Origin: Cryobacterium sp. PH29-G1
GTDB taxonomy: Bacteria; Actinomycetota; Actinomycetes; Actinomycetales; Microbacteriaceae
Direction of reading: 5' to 3'
NCBI RefSeq assembly: GCF_030063365.1
Contig: NZ_JASISY010000006.1
Coordinates: 124,001 to 188,000 of the forward strand
DNA: 64,000 bases
Numbering within the stretch: the first letter of the stretch is position 1; every line of letters begins with the position of its first letter. Under the pieces are notes generated by a model that did not search any database, was not told the origin of the DNA, and saw only the letters and a program-made list of their open reading frames with translations. Of the stretch, positions 56,301 to 64,000 are shown one piece after another. Made by a program: the position numbers and the translations under genes.

Positions 56301-56907
56301 TGAGGGCGACGACATGGTCGTGCTGCACCACGGCGACGACCCGACCGGTCTGGTAGGCCAGGCCGGGCTGCTCGCGCCCGACGGTGGCTCCGGTGGCGTG
56401 CTCGGCACCGACCGACTGCGCTTCAACTTTCCCCGCCAGCGCCGCGATATGCACCTGTGTCTGGCTGACTTCGTGCGGTCCAGAGAAAACGGGCAAACGG
56501 ATGTCGTCGCCCTCCAGCTGGTCACGGCCGGCTCCAATGTGGACTCGGTCACGGCCAAGATGTTCGCCGCGAACCAGTATCGCGATTACATGGAACTCAA
56601 CGGTCTCACCATGCAGCTCACCGAGGCCCTCGCCGAGTACTGGCACTCCCGCATCCGCTCAGAATTCGGTGTGGGCGGCGAAGACCCCAGTGATATCGCC
56701 GGCATGTTCAAGCTCGAATATCGCGGCGCCCGATTCTCGCTCGGCTACCCGGCCTGTCCCGAGATGGATGACCGCCGCAAGGTAGTCGAGCTGCTGAAAC
56801 CGGAGCGGATGGGCGTGGTCTTGTCGGAAGAATTGCAGCTGCACCCCGAACAGTCCACCGACGCGTTCGTGTTTCACCACCCGGAAGCGAAGTACTTCTC
56901 GGTGTAG
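53305..56907 (+). CDS. metH: Cobalamin-dependent methionine synthase MetH
   Basis: The 1200-residue protein has all four modules: the homocysteine domain (ADGAMGTML near residue 31, zinc Cys pair VGGCCGTTP near 308), the pterin-binding domain (about 360-620), the cobalamin domain with DVHDIG at 753-758 carrying the axial His755, and the C-terminal AdoMet activation domain (RGARFSLGYPACPEMDDRRK). It methylates homocysteine from methyl-tetrahydrofolate. Its length matches full-size MetH. Genes for an ECF transporter and two sulfur amino acid enzymes follow on the opposite strand. Confidence 0.97.
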   Translation: MSNTDTSVDAARPARSQALLDAVTSSVVIADGAMGTMLQEHNPTLDDYQQLEGCNEILNVSRPDIIAAIHDTYLATGIDAIETNTFGANWSNLSDYGIEDRIEELAQLGAEIARTSVETFEAHDGRVRWVLGSMGPGTKLPSLGHTSYANLKATFAEQALGLIRGGADAFLIETSQDLLQTKSAVNGCKQAISETGIRLPIFVEVTVETTGTMLMGSEIGAALTALEPLGIDAIGLNCATGPTEMSEHLRHLSKFSRVPVICMPNAGLPQLTKTGASYPLTPDQLATAHEQFVKEFGLGLVGGCCGTTPAHMRKVVERLRGITVKPRTLEQDPGVASLYQHVSFDQDSAFLAIGERTNANGSRAFRDAMLAENWDDCVDIARSQVRDGAHLLDVCIDYVGRDGVADMKQVVSRLASASTLPLVVDSTEPAVLQAGMELIGGRPVVNSVNFEDGEGPTSRFGRIMPLVKEHGAAVIALTIDEEGQARTAEHKVRIATRLVETLVNDWGMRVEDIIVDALTFPIATGQEETRRDGIETIDAIRQIKAKYPGIHTTLGVSNVSFGLNPAARSVLNSVFLHEATEAGLDSAIVNSAKIVPLASVPDDRRKVALDLVWDRREYDAEGTLTYDPLVALLDLFAGVDSAALKDERAAELAALPVGERLERRIIDGEAKGLEADLDLARASGLSALDIVNVHLLVGMQVVGARFGSGEMQLPFVLQSAEVMKAAVALLEPHMEKSEAAGKGTIVLGTVRGDVHDIGKNLVDIILTNNGYDVINIGIKQPIAEFIRVAEENNADVIGMSGLLVKSTVVMKENLLELESRGLAGKWPILLGGAALTRSYVEDDLDSVFAGQVRYARDAFEGLALMEPLVAIARGADPTAVGLPPLKKRIHKKSLLTLTEPDEMPARSEVASDNPIPVPPFWGTRIVKGVALADFSAFLDERATFMGQWGLKPSRAEDGASYQELVDTVGRPRLRYWLDRILGEGMLDASVAYGYFPVVAEGDDMVVLHHGDDPTGLVGQAGLLAPDGGSGGVLGTDRLRFNFPRQRRDMHLCLADFVRSRENGQTDVVALQLVTAGSNVDSVTAKMFAANQYRDYMELNGLTMQLTEALAEYWHSRIRSEFGVGGEDPSDIAGMFKLEYRGARFSLGYPACPEMDDRRKVVELLKPERMGVVLSEELQLHPEQSTDAFVFHHPEAKYFSV

Positions 56908-56939
56908 TTCATCGGACCGCGCGCGGCTGACGAAACGAG

Positions 56940-57737
56940 TCAGCGGCGCCGGCCCAGGCGGGCGCGACGCAGCGCAGCGAGTACCGCAGGGCCGACGAGA
57001 ATGATGCCGACGACGGTGGTGATGGCACGCACGGTGTCCCAGGTGAGGGTGGACGTGACGAGCGAGTACAGGCCGAAGGACGCCAGATTCTGGCCTGGGT
57101 CGGCTCCCGCGGTATAGGAGATTCCGGTACCGCTGCCCACCGCGAACGGCCAGAACCAGAGGTTCATCATGAGCCCGAACAGGTACGAGGCGAGAACACC
57201 GTAAGCGGCCAACAGAATGATTTCTCCGCGAGCCCGCCAGCGCCCTGCACCGGTGCCGTGCCCGTGCGGCAGTAGCCCGGCGCCGGCGCCGACCCAGCCG
57301 CAGGCGAACATCTGAAACGGGGTCCACGGACCAAAACCACCCCAGAGCAGTGACGAGACAGCGATGGTGAGTAGTCCGAGAAGAAAGCCGAATCGGGCGC
57401 CGTAGACCCGCCCGGCCAGAATGAGCAGTACAAATACCGCCTCGACACCGCCCACGCCGGCGCCGGCGATGCGCACCGCGGCGCCGACGGCCGAGAGCAC
57501 GCCGAGAAGCGCAACGGTCTTGGCCGTATACATTTCACGATCGAGGGTAAGGGCGAGGGCCACGATGAGAGCAGGGATCAGCGCGAACGCCACGATCGGT
57601 ACCGCGACCTGCGCGTCGGCCGGCACCGCCCCGACGAAGAACGGCCAGGCGAAGGCGGCGGCGGCGAGCAGGCTGCCACCCACCAGAATCCAGGACGTGT
57701 AGCCGATGGTGCGGCGCGGCGCGGTGAGAACCGTCAC
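56940..57737 (-). CDS. ECF transporter S component (substrate-binding membrane subunit)
   Basis: The 265-residue protein has about six helices and the S-component pattern (AGAGVGGVEAVFVLLILAGR, FGFLLGLLTIAVSSLLWGGF). It matches the SCO2325-type subunit that accompanies the fused T-A-A protein. The GTG at 57735-57737 overlaps the stop of the upstream ATPase gene (GTGA). Cobalamin is a reasonable but unproven substrate, given the SCO2322-type lipoprotein with a transcobalamin-like region and the neighbouring metH. Confidence 0.8.
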   Translation of the reverse strand: MTVLTAPRRTIGYTSWILVGGSLLAAAAFAWPFFVGAVPADAQVAVPIVAFALIPALIVALALTLDREMYTAKTVALLGVLSAVGAAVRIAGAGVGGVEAVFVLLILAGRVYGARFGFLLGLLTIAVSSLLWGGFGPWTPFQMFACGWVGAGAGLLPHGHGTGAGRWRARGEIILLAAYGVLASYLFGLMMNLWFWPFAVGSGTGISYTAGADPGQNLASFGLYSLVTSTLTWDTVRAITTVVGIILVGPAVLAALRRARLGRRR

Positions 57738-59746
57738 GAGCGCACCTCGATCGAGGCGGCGAGCCGACCGGCCTGCATGCGCAGGGTTCGCGTGGCGAGG
57801 CCGCACGCAAAGTCATCGTCGTGGGTGGCGAACAGCACCGCCGAAGTCGCGCCGGCGGCCTGAAGCAGCGCCGCGCTCACGAGGGTGCGCGCCACGCGGT
57901 CGAGGCCACGGGTGGGTTCGTCCAGGAGCAGCAGGGCGGGGCGGGGCGCAAGCTGAATGGCCATCACGAGGCAGAGCCGCTCGCCGGCCGAGAGATCACG
58001 CGGGTGTCGATGCAGCAGGTGCGCCGCGCCCGTCATCTCGTCGAAACCGAGCAAACGTGCCAAGGTGCGGGCGGTGTCAGCGCCCACCAGGCCGCGATCG
58101 GCCCGGCGGCACTCGTCGGCCACGGTGATCGAAAACAGAAGATCATCGAAGTTCTCGGGAACGAGCGCCACGGCCTGCCGGCGGCTTCGTCGCTTGAGCG
58201 ATCGAACGTCACGCCCGTTCACCCAAACGGCGTCCGCAACGCTCGGCAGTGCAATAGCGCGCAGCAGGCTGCTTTTGCCGGCACCGTTGCTGCCACGCAG
58301 CGCGATCAGTTCGCCGGTCTGTACCTCGAACGACACGTCGTTCACGGCCAGGTCGGCTTGATGCCGAACACTCAGCTGCCGGATGCGCACGAGCGGCTGC
58401 GTCTGGGGCGGGGCCGGGTGCACAGTTTCTACAGTTGCCGTTGGGCCAGTTGCCGTTGGGCCAGTTGCCGTTCGGTCAATTCCTGTTAGGCCAGTCCGCG
58501 GGTCGGCGCTTGAGATCACGTCGAAGGTGGCCGCACCCAGGTGGTGATCTCGAATGTGCAGCCAGGCATCCGCTATCGGACCGAATTCGCGCGTGTTGTG
58601 TTCGGCGATGACGACGCAGACGCCGGCCTCGTGGGCTAGCTGGCCGAGCACGGTGCAGACGCGTTCGCGGGCGCTGGTGTCGAGGTCGGCGAGCGGCTCG
58701 TCGACGAGCATCAGGATGGGACGGTTCACCAGGGCGGCGGCGATCGCGACGAGGCTGGCCTCACCGGCCGAGAGCTGCTCGATCGGGCGAGAGATCAGGT
58801 GCTCAATCTGCAGCCGGGCGGCGATCTCGAGTACGCGGACGTGCACGACGGAGGGGGCGACGCCCCGCACGGCCAGGGCGAACCCGATTTCGTCGTGCAC
58901 GGTTTCGGCCGCGAACCCGAGACGCACGTTCTGGGCGACGAGCCCGACGAAGCCGGCGGTGTCGCGTGGGGGAGTCGATGCCCGGTCGGCTCCGGCGATG
59001 TCGATGCGTCCGTGCTGGGTGCCATCGTAGAAGTGCTGGAACAGCCCGCTCATGCTGTGCAGCAGGCTGGTCTTGCCCGACCCGGTCGCCCCGACGATCA
59101 CGGTCAGGGTGCCGGGCAGGAGGGTGACGTTGAGGTCGTCGAGGTGCCAACCCGTCTGGTCAGGCACGGCACCAAAGTTGAGCGCGGCATCCGTGAGTAC
59201 CACTGGCGCTTCGCAGAGTCCGGTCACGACGCGGGTGGCCGCGAATCCGCGGGTCTCCATCGACGCAGCGAGCGCGAGGGCACGCTCGATGGTCTGCTCG
59301 AAGATCGGTACGAGCAGCGACGCGATCGACCGTTCACCGCGCAGGGCCCGGGCGACGCGCACGCGCCGCACCGACTCCAGAAGGGCCGGAAAGGTGGCCC
59401 AGGCGATCACGAGCGAGCGCGAAATGGCCCGCACCGGCCCGCGCCCCGCGCCGCGCGCGAACAGGGACTGCACGTTGATGACGGCGTTGAGCAGACCGAA
59501 GAACACGATGACGCCGGCGACCGGCACGGCGCTGAGTGCGGCATTGCCGAGCCCCACGAGTGTGATCGGGCCGAACAGCGTGATGTGGCTGAACGGTCCG
59601 TCCAGTCGTACCCGGGGCAGATCCAGCAGTACGGTGCCTGCGCCGGATGCGCCCCCGAACACCACGCGGTAAACGACGCGCAGCAGCACGAAGCCGACCG
59701 CGAGTACGACTGCCGCGCGCAGCGGGGCGAGGCGCAGGCGAAACAC
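57734..59746 (-). CDS. ECF transporter: fused T component and two ATPase domains
   Basis: The 670-residue protein combines subunits that are normally separate. Residues 1 to about 200 are the membrane T component. The first ATPase has Walker A VGATGSGKTSL and signature LSAGEASLVAIAAAL; the second has GSNGAGKSSLL and LSAGERLCLVMA. A variable linker between them carries a repeated TATGP peptide. The protein energises vitamin uptake with the S subunit encoded next. It overlaps its neighbours. Confidence 0.85.
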   Translation of the reverse strand: MFRLRLAPLRAAVVLAVGFVLLRVVYRVVFGGASGAGTVLLDLPRVRLDGPFSHITLFGPITLVGLGNAALSAVPVAGVIVFFGLLNAVINVQSLFARGAGRGPVRAISRSLVIAWATFPALLESVRRVRVARALRGERSIASLLVPIFEQTIERALALAASMETRGFAATRVVTGLCEAPVVLTDAALNFGAVPDQTGWHLDDLNVTLLPGTLTVIVGATGSGKTSLLHSMSGLFQHFYDGTQHGRIDIAGADRASTPPRDTAGFVGLVAQNVRLGFAAETVHDEIGFALAVRGVAPSVVHVRVLEIAARLQIEHLISRPIEQLSAGEASLVAIAAALVNRPILMLVDEPLADLDTSARERVCTVLGQLAHEAGVCVVIAEHNTREFGPIADAWLHIRDHHLGAATFDVISSADPRTGLTGIDRTATGPTATGPTATVETVHPAPPQTQPLVRIRQLSVRHQADLAVNDVSFEVQTGELIALRGSNGAGKSSLLRAIALPSVADAVWVNGRDVRSLKRRSRRQAVALVPENFDDLLFSITVADECRRADRGLVGADTARTLARLLGFDEMTGAAHLLHRHPRDLSAGERLCLVMAIQLAPRPALLLLDEPTRGLDRVARTLVSAALLQAAGATSAVLFATHDDDFACGLATRTLRMQAGRLAASIEVRS
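58433..58492. repeat. 15-bp tandem repeat in the ECF ATPase linker
   Basis: Four copies of AGTTGCCGTTGGGCC lie end to end (58433, 58448, 58463, 58478), the last two diverged. They encode the TATGP repeats in the linker between the two ATPase domains, so change in copy number would alter linker length without a frameshift. Confidence 0.8.
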
Positions 59747-60342
59747 TAGCTGCCGGGTGTCGGAGCTTCGGTGCCGGTGGTGTAGACGAGGCCCACGGAC
59801 TGGCCGGGCTGAGTTTCGAGCGTGCCGAGGCCCTCCTGGGCGTAATCCCAGTCAGCGTCGGGGGAGGCCTTCACCCACAGCGCCCAGTAGGCGTAAGCGG
59901 GCGGCATTGAGGCGCAGCTTTCGGTGAACGCCGGCTGCCCCTCGACCTCGATGGTCTCGTCGGCGGCCGGTCGGTCATTGACCCGGCAGACAATCTGGTC
60001 GCCGTATTCCACACTGCCCTCGGTCGTGACGCCGGTGGTTGCCAGTGCCGCGGTTGCGGCGATCGGCTGGGTAGCGTCGACACACTCGGTGACCGTGTCG
60101 GCGTCGAGCGTGCCGAAGTCCACGACGACGCTGACGCCGGCGCAATCGTCGGCCGACGCCTCCGCGTCGGCGGTAGCGGTCGCCGTTGCGGATGCCGTCG
60201 AGCCGGCGCCGGTATCCGTGGTGGCGCATCCGCTCAGGGCCGCCAGCAGCACGAGTGCGCCGCCCAGCGCTACGGCCGTGCGGGGAAGAGCGGCCACGCG
60301 GTTAGCGGGCGTCGCGCGGTTGAAAGGGTCAGTGAGGTTCAT
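59746..60342 (-). CDS. SCO2322-type lipoprotein of the ECF transporter operon
   Basis: The 198-residue protein has a lipobox ALSGC with Cys39. A Thr/Ala/Ser linker follows, then a domain like DUF4430/transcobalamin C-terminal (VSVVVDFGTLDADTVTECV, YWALWVKASPDADWDYAQEG, GLGTLETQPGQSVGLVY). In this family it occurs with SCO2323-2325 ECF genes and may present the ligand outside the cell. The stop shares a base with the start of the fused ATPase gene. Confidence 0.75.
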   Translation of the reverse strand: MNLTDPFNRATPANRVAALPRTAVALGGALVLLAALSGCATTDTGAGSTASATATATADAEASADDCAGVSVVVDFGTLDADTVTECVDATQPIAATAALATTGVTTEGSVEYGDQIVCRVNDRPAADETIEVEGQPAFTESCASMPPAYAYWALWVKASPDADWDYAQEGLGTLETQPGQSVGLVYTTGTEAPTPGS

Positions 60343-60362
60343 GAATCCAGAGTACCTAGCGT

Positions 60363-61685
60363 TTAGAGGATGCCGGCGACTCGGTCGAGCCCCGCGCGGA
60401 GGTCGAGGAGCAGGTCGTCGAGCGATTCGATGCCCACCGACAGCCGCAGCATTCCCGCGGTGATGCCGAGGCGTGCGTTGAGATCGGGGGCAAACGAGGC
60501 GTGCGTGGTGGTGAGCGGATGCAGCACCATGGATCGGGTATCGCCGATGCCGGTCATGCGGCTGAATACCCGCACGCCGTTCGTGAAGGCGCGGGCGCCG
60601 TCGGTGCCGCCCCTGACGGTGACGGCGAACACGGAGCCGGTGCGCCCCCCGTAGTAGCTCTCGGCGATGGCATGCAAGGGGCTGCTCGGCAGCCCGGCAT
60701 AGTCGACGACCTCAACCTCGGGTTGTTCCTCGAGCCAGTGCGCGATGGCCACCGTGTTGTCGACGTGGCGTTCCATGCGTAACGACAAGGTTTCGATGCC
60801 CTGGTGCAGCAGAAAACCGTTGAACGGCGACAGTGACGGCCCCACATCGTTCACGACGGCCTCGCGCACGTATTGGGCGTAGGCGGTGGGGCCGAAGCGG
60901 TCGAGCAACGAGGGCAGGCCGGGGCGCAGTGAGTCGGTGAGCAGCGGGTAACGGCGCGAACTCCCCGCCCAGTCGAACGTGCCGCCGTCAACGATTGCGC
61001 CCGACACGCCGGCACCGTGGCCGCTGAGAAATTTGGTGGTCGAGTGCACGACAATATCCGCGCCGTGTTCAAACGGCCGAATCAGGTAGGGCGTGGCCAC
61101 GGTGTTGTCGACCACGAGCGGAATACCATGGCGACGGGCGACGGCGGCGACGCGGGCAATGTCTACGACGTCGTTTCGGGGATTGGGAATGGTCTCGGTG
61201 AAGATCGCCTTGGTTTCCGGTCGAATCACCGCGTCCCAGGCCGCATCGGAGTCGGTGTCCCAGACGTAGTCAACCGCGATGCCCATGCGGCGAAAGCTGC
61301 GGCCGAGCAGGATGCGGGTGCCGCCGTAGATACTGGCGGTCGACACGATGTGCTCGCCCGCCTCGGCCAGGGCAAACAGCGCGGCGCTGATCGCAGCCTG
61401 TCCGCTCGACACGGCGACACAGGCCGTGCCGCCTTCCAGGGAGGCGAGGCGCTGTTCGGCGACCGCGTTGGTGGGATTGCCCTGCCTCGAATAGATGGGT
61501 TCACGGGAGGCGCCGTTGAACCGGGCTGCGCCGTCGTCGAACGAGTCGAACACGTACCCCGCACTGAGGGTGAGCGGCGGAATGCGCGCGCCGCGGTTTT
61601 CGTCGGCGTACTCGCCCACGTGCACCTGCCGGGTGTCGAAGCTGAAGTCGCTCCAATCGGTGATCGGCGTGACGACCTCGCTCAT
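60363..61685 (-). CDS. Gamma-family PLP enzyme of sulfur amino acid synthesis (O-acetylhomoserine sulfhydrylase-like)
   Basis: The 440-residue protein has the Cys/Met-metabolism PLP fold: Tyr and Arg of the phosphate site ([20 protein letters not shown]), [31 protein letters not shown] and the PLP Lys in [11 protein letters not shown] near residue 218. Length and sequence point to O-acetylhomoserine aminocarboxypropyltransferase, which makes homocysteine for MetH. Cystathionine gamma-synthase is the alternative. The ATG overlaps the upstream stop (ATGA). Confidence 0.85.
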   Translation of the reverse strand: MSEVVTPITDWSDFSFDTRQVHVGEYADENRGARIPPLTLSAGYVFDSFDDGAARFNGASREPIYSRQGNPTNAVAEQRLASLEGGTACVAVSSGQAAISAALFALAEAGEHIVSTASIYGGTRILLGRSFRRMGIAVDYVWDTDSDAAWDAVIRPETKAIFTETIPNPRNDVVDIARVAAVARRHGIPLVVDNTVATPYLIRPFEHGADIVVHSTTKFLSGHGAGVSGAIVDGGTFDWAGSSRRYPLLTDSLRPGLPSLLDRFGPTAYAQYVREAVVNDVGPSLSPFNGFLLHQGIETLSLRMERHVDNTVAIAHWLEEQPEVEVVDYAGLPSSPLHAIAESYYGGRTGSVFAVTVRGGTDGARAFTNGVRVFSRMTGIGDTRSMVLHPLTTTHASFAPDLNARLGITAGMLRLSVGIESLDDLLLDLRAGLDRVAGIL

Positions 61686-62857
61686 GCCGTGGCCGTGTCG
61701 GCGCCAACGCGCGCGACGAGCGCCGTGATGCGGGCGACGGCCTCGCGCAGGGTGTCGGGCGAGCAGGCCAGATTGAGGCGGGCGAAGCCCCGGCCGCCGA
61801 GGCCGAAGCACTCGCCGTTATTGAGGGCGACCCGGGCGTCGTCGAGTATGCGCTGGTACGGGCAATCGCCGAGGCCCAAGTGGCGAAGATCCAGCCAGGC
61901 GAGGTAGCTGGCGCGCGGCCGGTGGTAGATCACGGCGGGCAGATGTTCTCGAAGCAGGGTATCGAGCAGAGAAACGTTGTCGACGATTTGAGTGATGGCA
62001 TCATCGAGCCAGTCGGTACAGCCGAACGCAGCGATGTTGGCGTGTAATCCGAGGATGCTGGTGCGACAGGCGACCTCCTCGGGCAAGCGGTTCAGCAGCT
62101 CGTTGGTGGCGTCATCGGCGGCGATGACGAGCGCACACTTGAGCCCGGCCACGTTCCAGCCTTTGCTGGCGCTGGTCACGGTGACGGCGCGGGCGCCGGC
62201 GGCCGAAGCCAGTGGGGCGAACGGCGTGAACGTGACACCGGGGTGGGTCAGCGGCGCGTGAATTTCGTCAGAAATCACGAAGACGTCGTACTCGGCGGCC
62301 AGACGAGCGAGGCTTACCAGCGTGTCACGCGTCCACACGATGCCGTGCGGGTTGTGCGGGTTGCAGAGCAGGAAAGCGTCGATGCCACCGGCGAAACTAG
62401 TTTCCAGCGCCGCAAGGTCGAGCGCCCAACTCCCGCCTTGCTCCAAAAGCGGTGTTTCCACAACGGATGCCGCCGCCTCCTCCACCAGCTCGTAGAACGG
62501 CGGGTAGACCGGCGGGGTGATGGCGACGCGCCCTTGAGCCGGAACGGCCAGGCGCAACGCCTCGACGATGCCCACGCTCACATCGGTTGCGAGGTGCACG
62601 TGGCTCGGATCGACGTTCCAACCCCAACGGGCCAGCGCAAACCGGGCGAACGCGGGAGCGAGCGCGCCCGGACCATCGAGGTAGCCGGTGTCGGAAGCCT
62701 GCACGCGCTCCACGAGGGTGGCGACGATGGCGGGAGCGAGGGGGTAGTCCATCTCGGCAACAAACAAGGGAAGTACGTCGGCGGCGAACCGAGTCCACTT
62801 GATGCTGCTGCGCTCGCGTCGGATATGCTCCAGCGGTGCGACCTCGATGATTGACAT
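61682..62857 (-). CDS. MalY/PatB family C-S lyase / aminotransferase
   Basis: The 391-residue protein matches MalY/PatB: FVAEMDYPLAPAI, LLCNPHNPHGIVWTRD, VISDEIHAPLTHPG, and the PLP Lys in TSASKGWNVAG. PatB-type enzymes are cystathionine beta-lyases and release homocysteine. It is coupled to the gamma-family enzyme gene. I chose the ATG at 62857; the open frame extends to 62947, including an ATG at 62908, but the added part lacks homology. Confidence 0.85.
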   Translation of the reverse strand: MSIIEVAPLEHIRRERSSIKWTRFAADVLPLFVAEMDYPLAPAIVATLVERVQASDTGYLDGPGALAPAFARFALARWGWNVDPSHVHLATDVSVGIVEALRLAVPAQGRVAITPPVYPPFYELVEEAAASVVETPLLEQGGSWALDLAALETSFAGGIDAFLLCNPHNPHGIVWTRDTLVSLARLAAEYDVFVISDEIHAPLTHPGVTFTPFAPLASAAGARAVTVTSASKGWNVAGLKCALVIAADDATNELLNRLPEEVACRTSILGLHANIAAFGCTDWLDDAITQIVDNVSLLDTLLREHLPAVIYHRPRASYLAWLDLRHLGLGDCPYQRILDDARVALNNGECFGLGGRGFARLNLACSPDTLREAVARITALVARVGADTATA

Positions 62858-62990
62858 GACCACAGCTTGTTGCCGCCGCATCGAATAAGCGAACAGGTAC
62901 GTAAACATTCGACACATGCGGGTACGTGAACACACAGCTAGGCCCACACCGACCGCGACTACACTAGGGACTTCGGTTTAAGGGGTGTGC

Positions 62991-64000
62991 GTGATCGACC
63001 AGGAGCTCGTTCGGGAACAGAACTATGTGCAGGCGCTGTATGCGCGGCTGGACGCGCTGGCGGAAGAGGCCGAAAATCAGTTGATTGCCGTGCGCCGCCT
63101 CGACGTGGGCGGCAACCACCAGTCCCGAAGTGAACGCGACACGTTTGCGCGCCTCTATGAGGACCGCATTGTGCAGCTGCGTGAGGTCGATGACCGGCTG
63201 GCCTTCGGCCGGCTCGAAACCGTTCCCGATGATTCCGGCGACTCGGTGTACCGCTATATCGGCCGGGTCGGGCTGCGCGACGAAGATCACAAGCCGTTGC
63301 TGCTGGACTGGCGGGTGCCGCAGGCCAGTGCCTTCTACCAAGCCACCGCCGCCACGCCGCTGGGCGCTCGGGCCCGTCGCCACCTGCTCTCCCAGGGGCG
63401 CAGCATTATCCGCATCGAAGACGAGATTCTCGACGCCGCCCTGCTCGCCGACCCGGATGCCAGCACGCACCAGGGTGAGGGCGCCCTGCTCACGGCGCTC
63501 ACGGCCGAGCGTACGGGGCACATGTCCGACATCGTCTCAACCATTCAGGCGGAACAGGACCGCATCATCCGTTCTGACCTGGCGGGTGTGCTCGTCGTAC
63601 AGGGCGGCCCCGGCACCGGCAAAACCGCCGTGGCATTGCACCGCGCCGCCTACCTGCTCTACACCCACCGGGATCGCCTGCGGGACAGCGGCGTGCTGAT
63701 CATCGGTCCGTCCCGCTCGTTTTTGCAGTACATCGAGGCAGTGTTGCCCTCGCTCGGCGAGACCGGAGTGGTGCTCGCCTCGGTCGGTCAGCTCTTTCCC
63801 GGCGTCGAAGCGACCGGCGAGGACGCCCCCGCCGTCGCGGCCCTCAAGGGCCAGGCTTTCATGGCCGACCTCATGGCCCGGGCCGTGCATTCCCGGCAGC
63901 GTACCCCGGTCGCTCCACAGCAGCTCGTCGTCAACGGCGATCGCATCGTGTTGCAGCCCGAGCTCGTAGCCCACGCGATTGCGCGCGCCCGCGGCACCGG
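62991..64000 (+). CDS. HelD-like UvrD-type helicase, 3' end outside the window
   Basis: The N-terminal 336 residues are present. A long coiled N-terminal helix (residues 1-70) precedes the 1A domain with Walker A GGPGTGKT near residue 208, and the frame is open at the window end. The N-terminal arm and sequence (YRYIGRVGLRDEDHKPLLLDWR in part) match HelD, an RNA polymerase-recycling ATPase; the HelR branch in Actinobacteria gives rifampicin tolerance. GTG at 62991 follows AAGGGG; an in-frame GTG at 62985 overlaps this site. Confidence 0.85.
   Translation, partial: MIDQELVREQNYVQALYARLDALAEEAENQLIAVRRLDVGGNHQSRSERDTFARLYEDRIVQLREVDDRLAFGRLETVPDDSGDSVYRYIGRVGLRDEDHKPLLLDWRVPQASAFYQATAATPLGARARRHLLSQGRSIIRIEDEILDAALLADPDASTHQGEGALLTALTAERTGHMSDIVSTIQAEQDRIIRSDLAGVLVVQGGPGTGKTAVALHRAAYLLYTHRDRLRDSGVLIIGPSRSFLQYIEAVLPSLGETGVVLASVGQLFPGVEATGEDAPAVAALKGQAFMADLMARAVHSRQRTPVAPQQLVVNGDRIVLQPELVAHAIARARGT

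Overview
This is a high-GC actinobacterial chromosome segment. The DUF3090/SCO1664 pair, the SCO2322-type ECF transporter, the MAB_1171c-family membrane protein, the HelD-like helicase and overall codon usage point to the Actinobacteria. Microbacteriaceae is my best guess at family, but nothing here fixes the genus. There is no rRNA, no CRISPR array and no intact transposon. One tRNA, tRNA-Pro(GGG), is present. About 90% of the window is coding, with many 1-4 base start/stop overlaps.

Layout. 1-2.2 kb: a decayed integrative element beside tRNA-Pro (DUF6112 protein, 5'-truncated M23 peptidase, integrase lacking its catalytic domain, small HTH protein). 2.6-9.3 kb: SDR oxidoreductase, Na+/H+ antiporter, MOSC protein, Na+/Ca2+ exchanger, the DUF3090-SCO1664 pair and the ribosome-rescue hydrolase ArfB. 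9.3-12 kb: a 3-hydroxybenzoate 4-monooxygenase-like flavoprotein with a perfect palindromic operator, and a glycine-zipper protein. 12.1-16.7 kb: a branched-chain amino acid type ABC importer in which LivM and LivG are fused. 16.8-19.3 kb: a two-gene ABC exporter. 19.4-33.1 kb: an accessory catabolic island (cupin, two PucR regulators, HyuA/HyuB, an NCS1 permease, PxpA, a stand-alone biotin carrier, biotin carboxylase, PxpB and PxpC). 33.1-52.9 kb: housekeeping and accessory genes (oxidoreductases, deaminase, transporters, DEAD-box helicase, TetR/MFS efflux pair, small secreted proteins), then a translationally coupled ImmA/IrrE - MAB_1171c - EspR-like trio. 53.3-62.9 kb: a methionine/cobalamin region (MetH, an ECF transporter with T and both A domains fused, a gamma-family PLP enzyme, a PatB-type C-S lyase). 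From 62.99 kb: a HelD-like helicase that leaves the window.

The most interesting region is 19.4-33.1 kb. The parts of a urea-carboxylase-like biotin enzyme are encoded as separate proteins (BCCP, BC, and two KipI/KipA-type carboxyltransferase halves) next to a LamB/YcsF hydrolase. A HyuA/HyuB ATP-dependent amidase and a nucleobase/hydantoin-type permease lie alongside. The promoter regions before the permease and before pxpA share a composite element with identical internal spacing. My reading is a co-regulated pathway for uptake and ring opening of a cyclic amide; the substrate is unknown.

Two other signals stand out. One is a dispersed 9-mer, GCATCCGCT, found 27 times on the two strands in all three reading frames and between genes. 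The other is the ImmA - membrane protein - EspR-like operon, which looks like a membrane-to-DNA signalling module.
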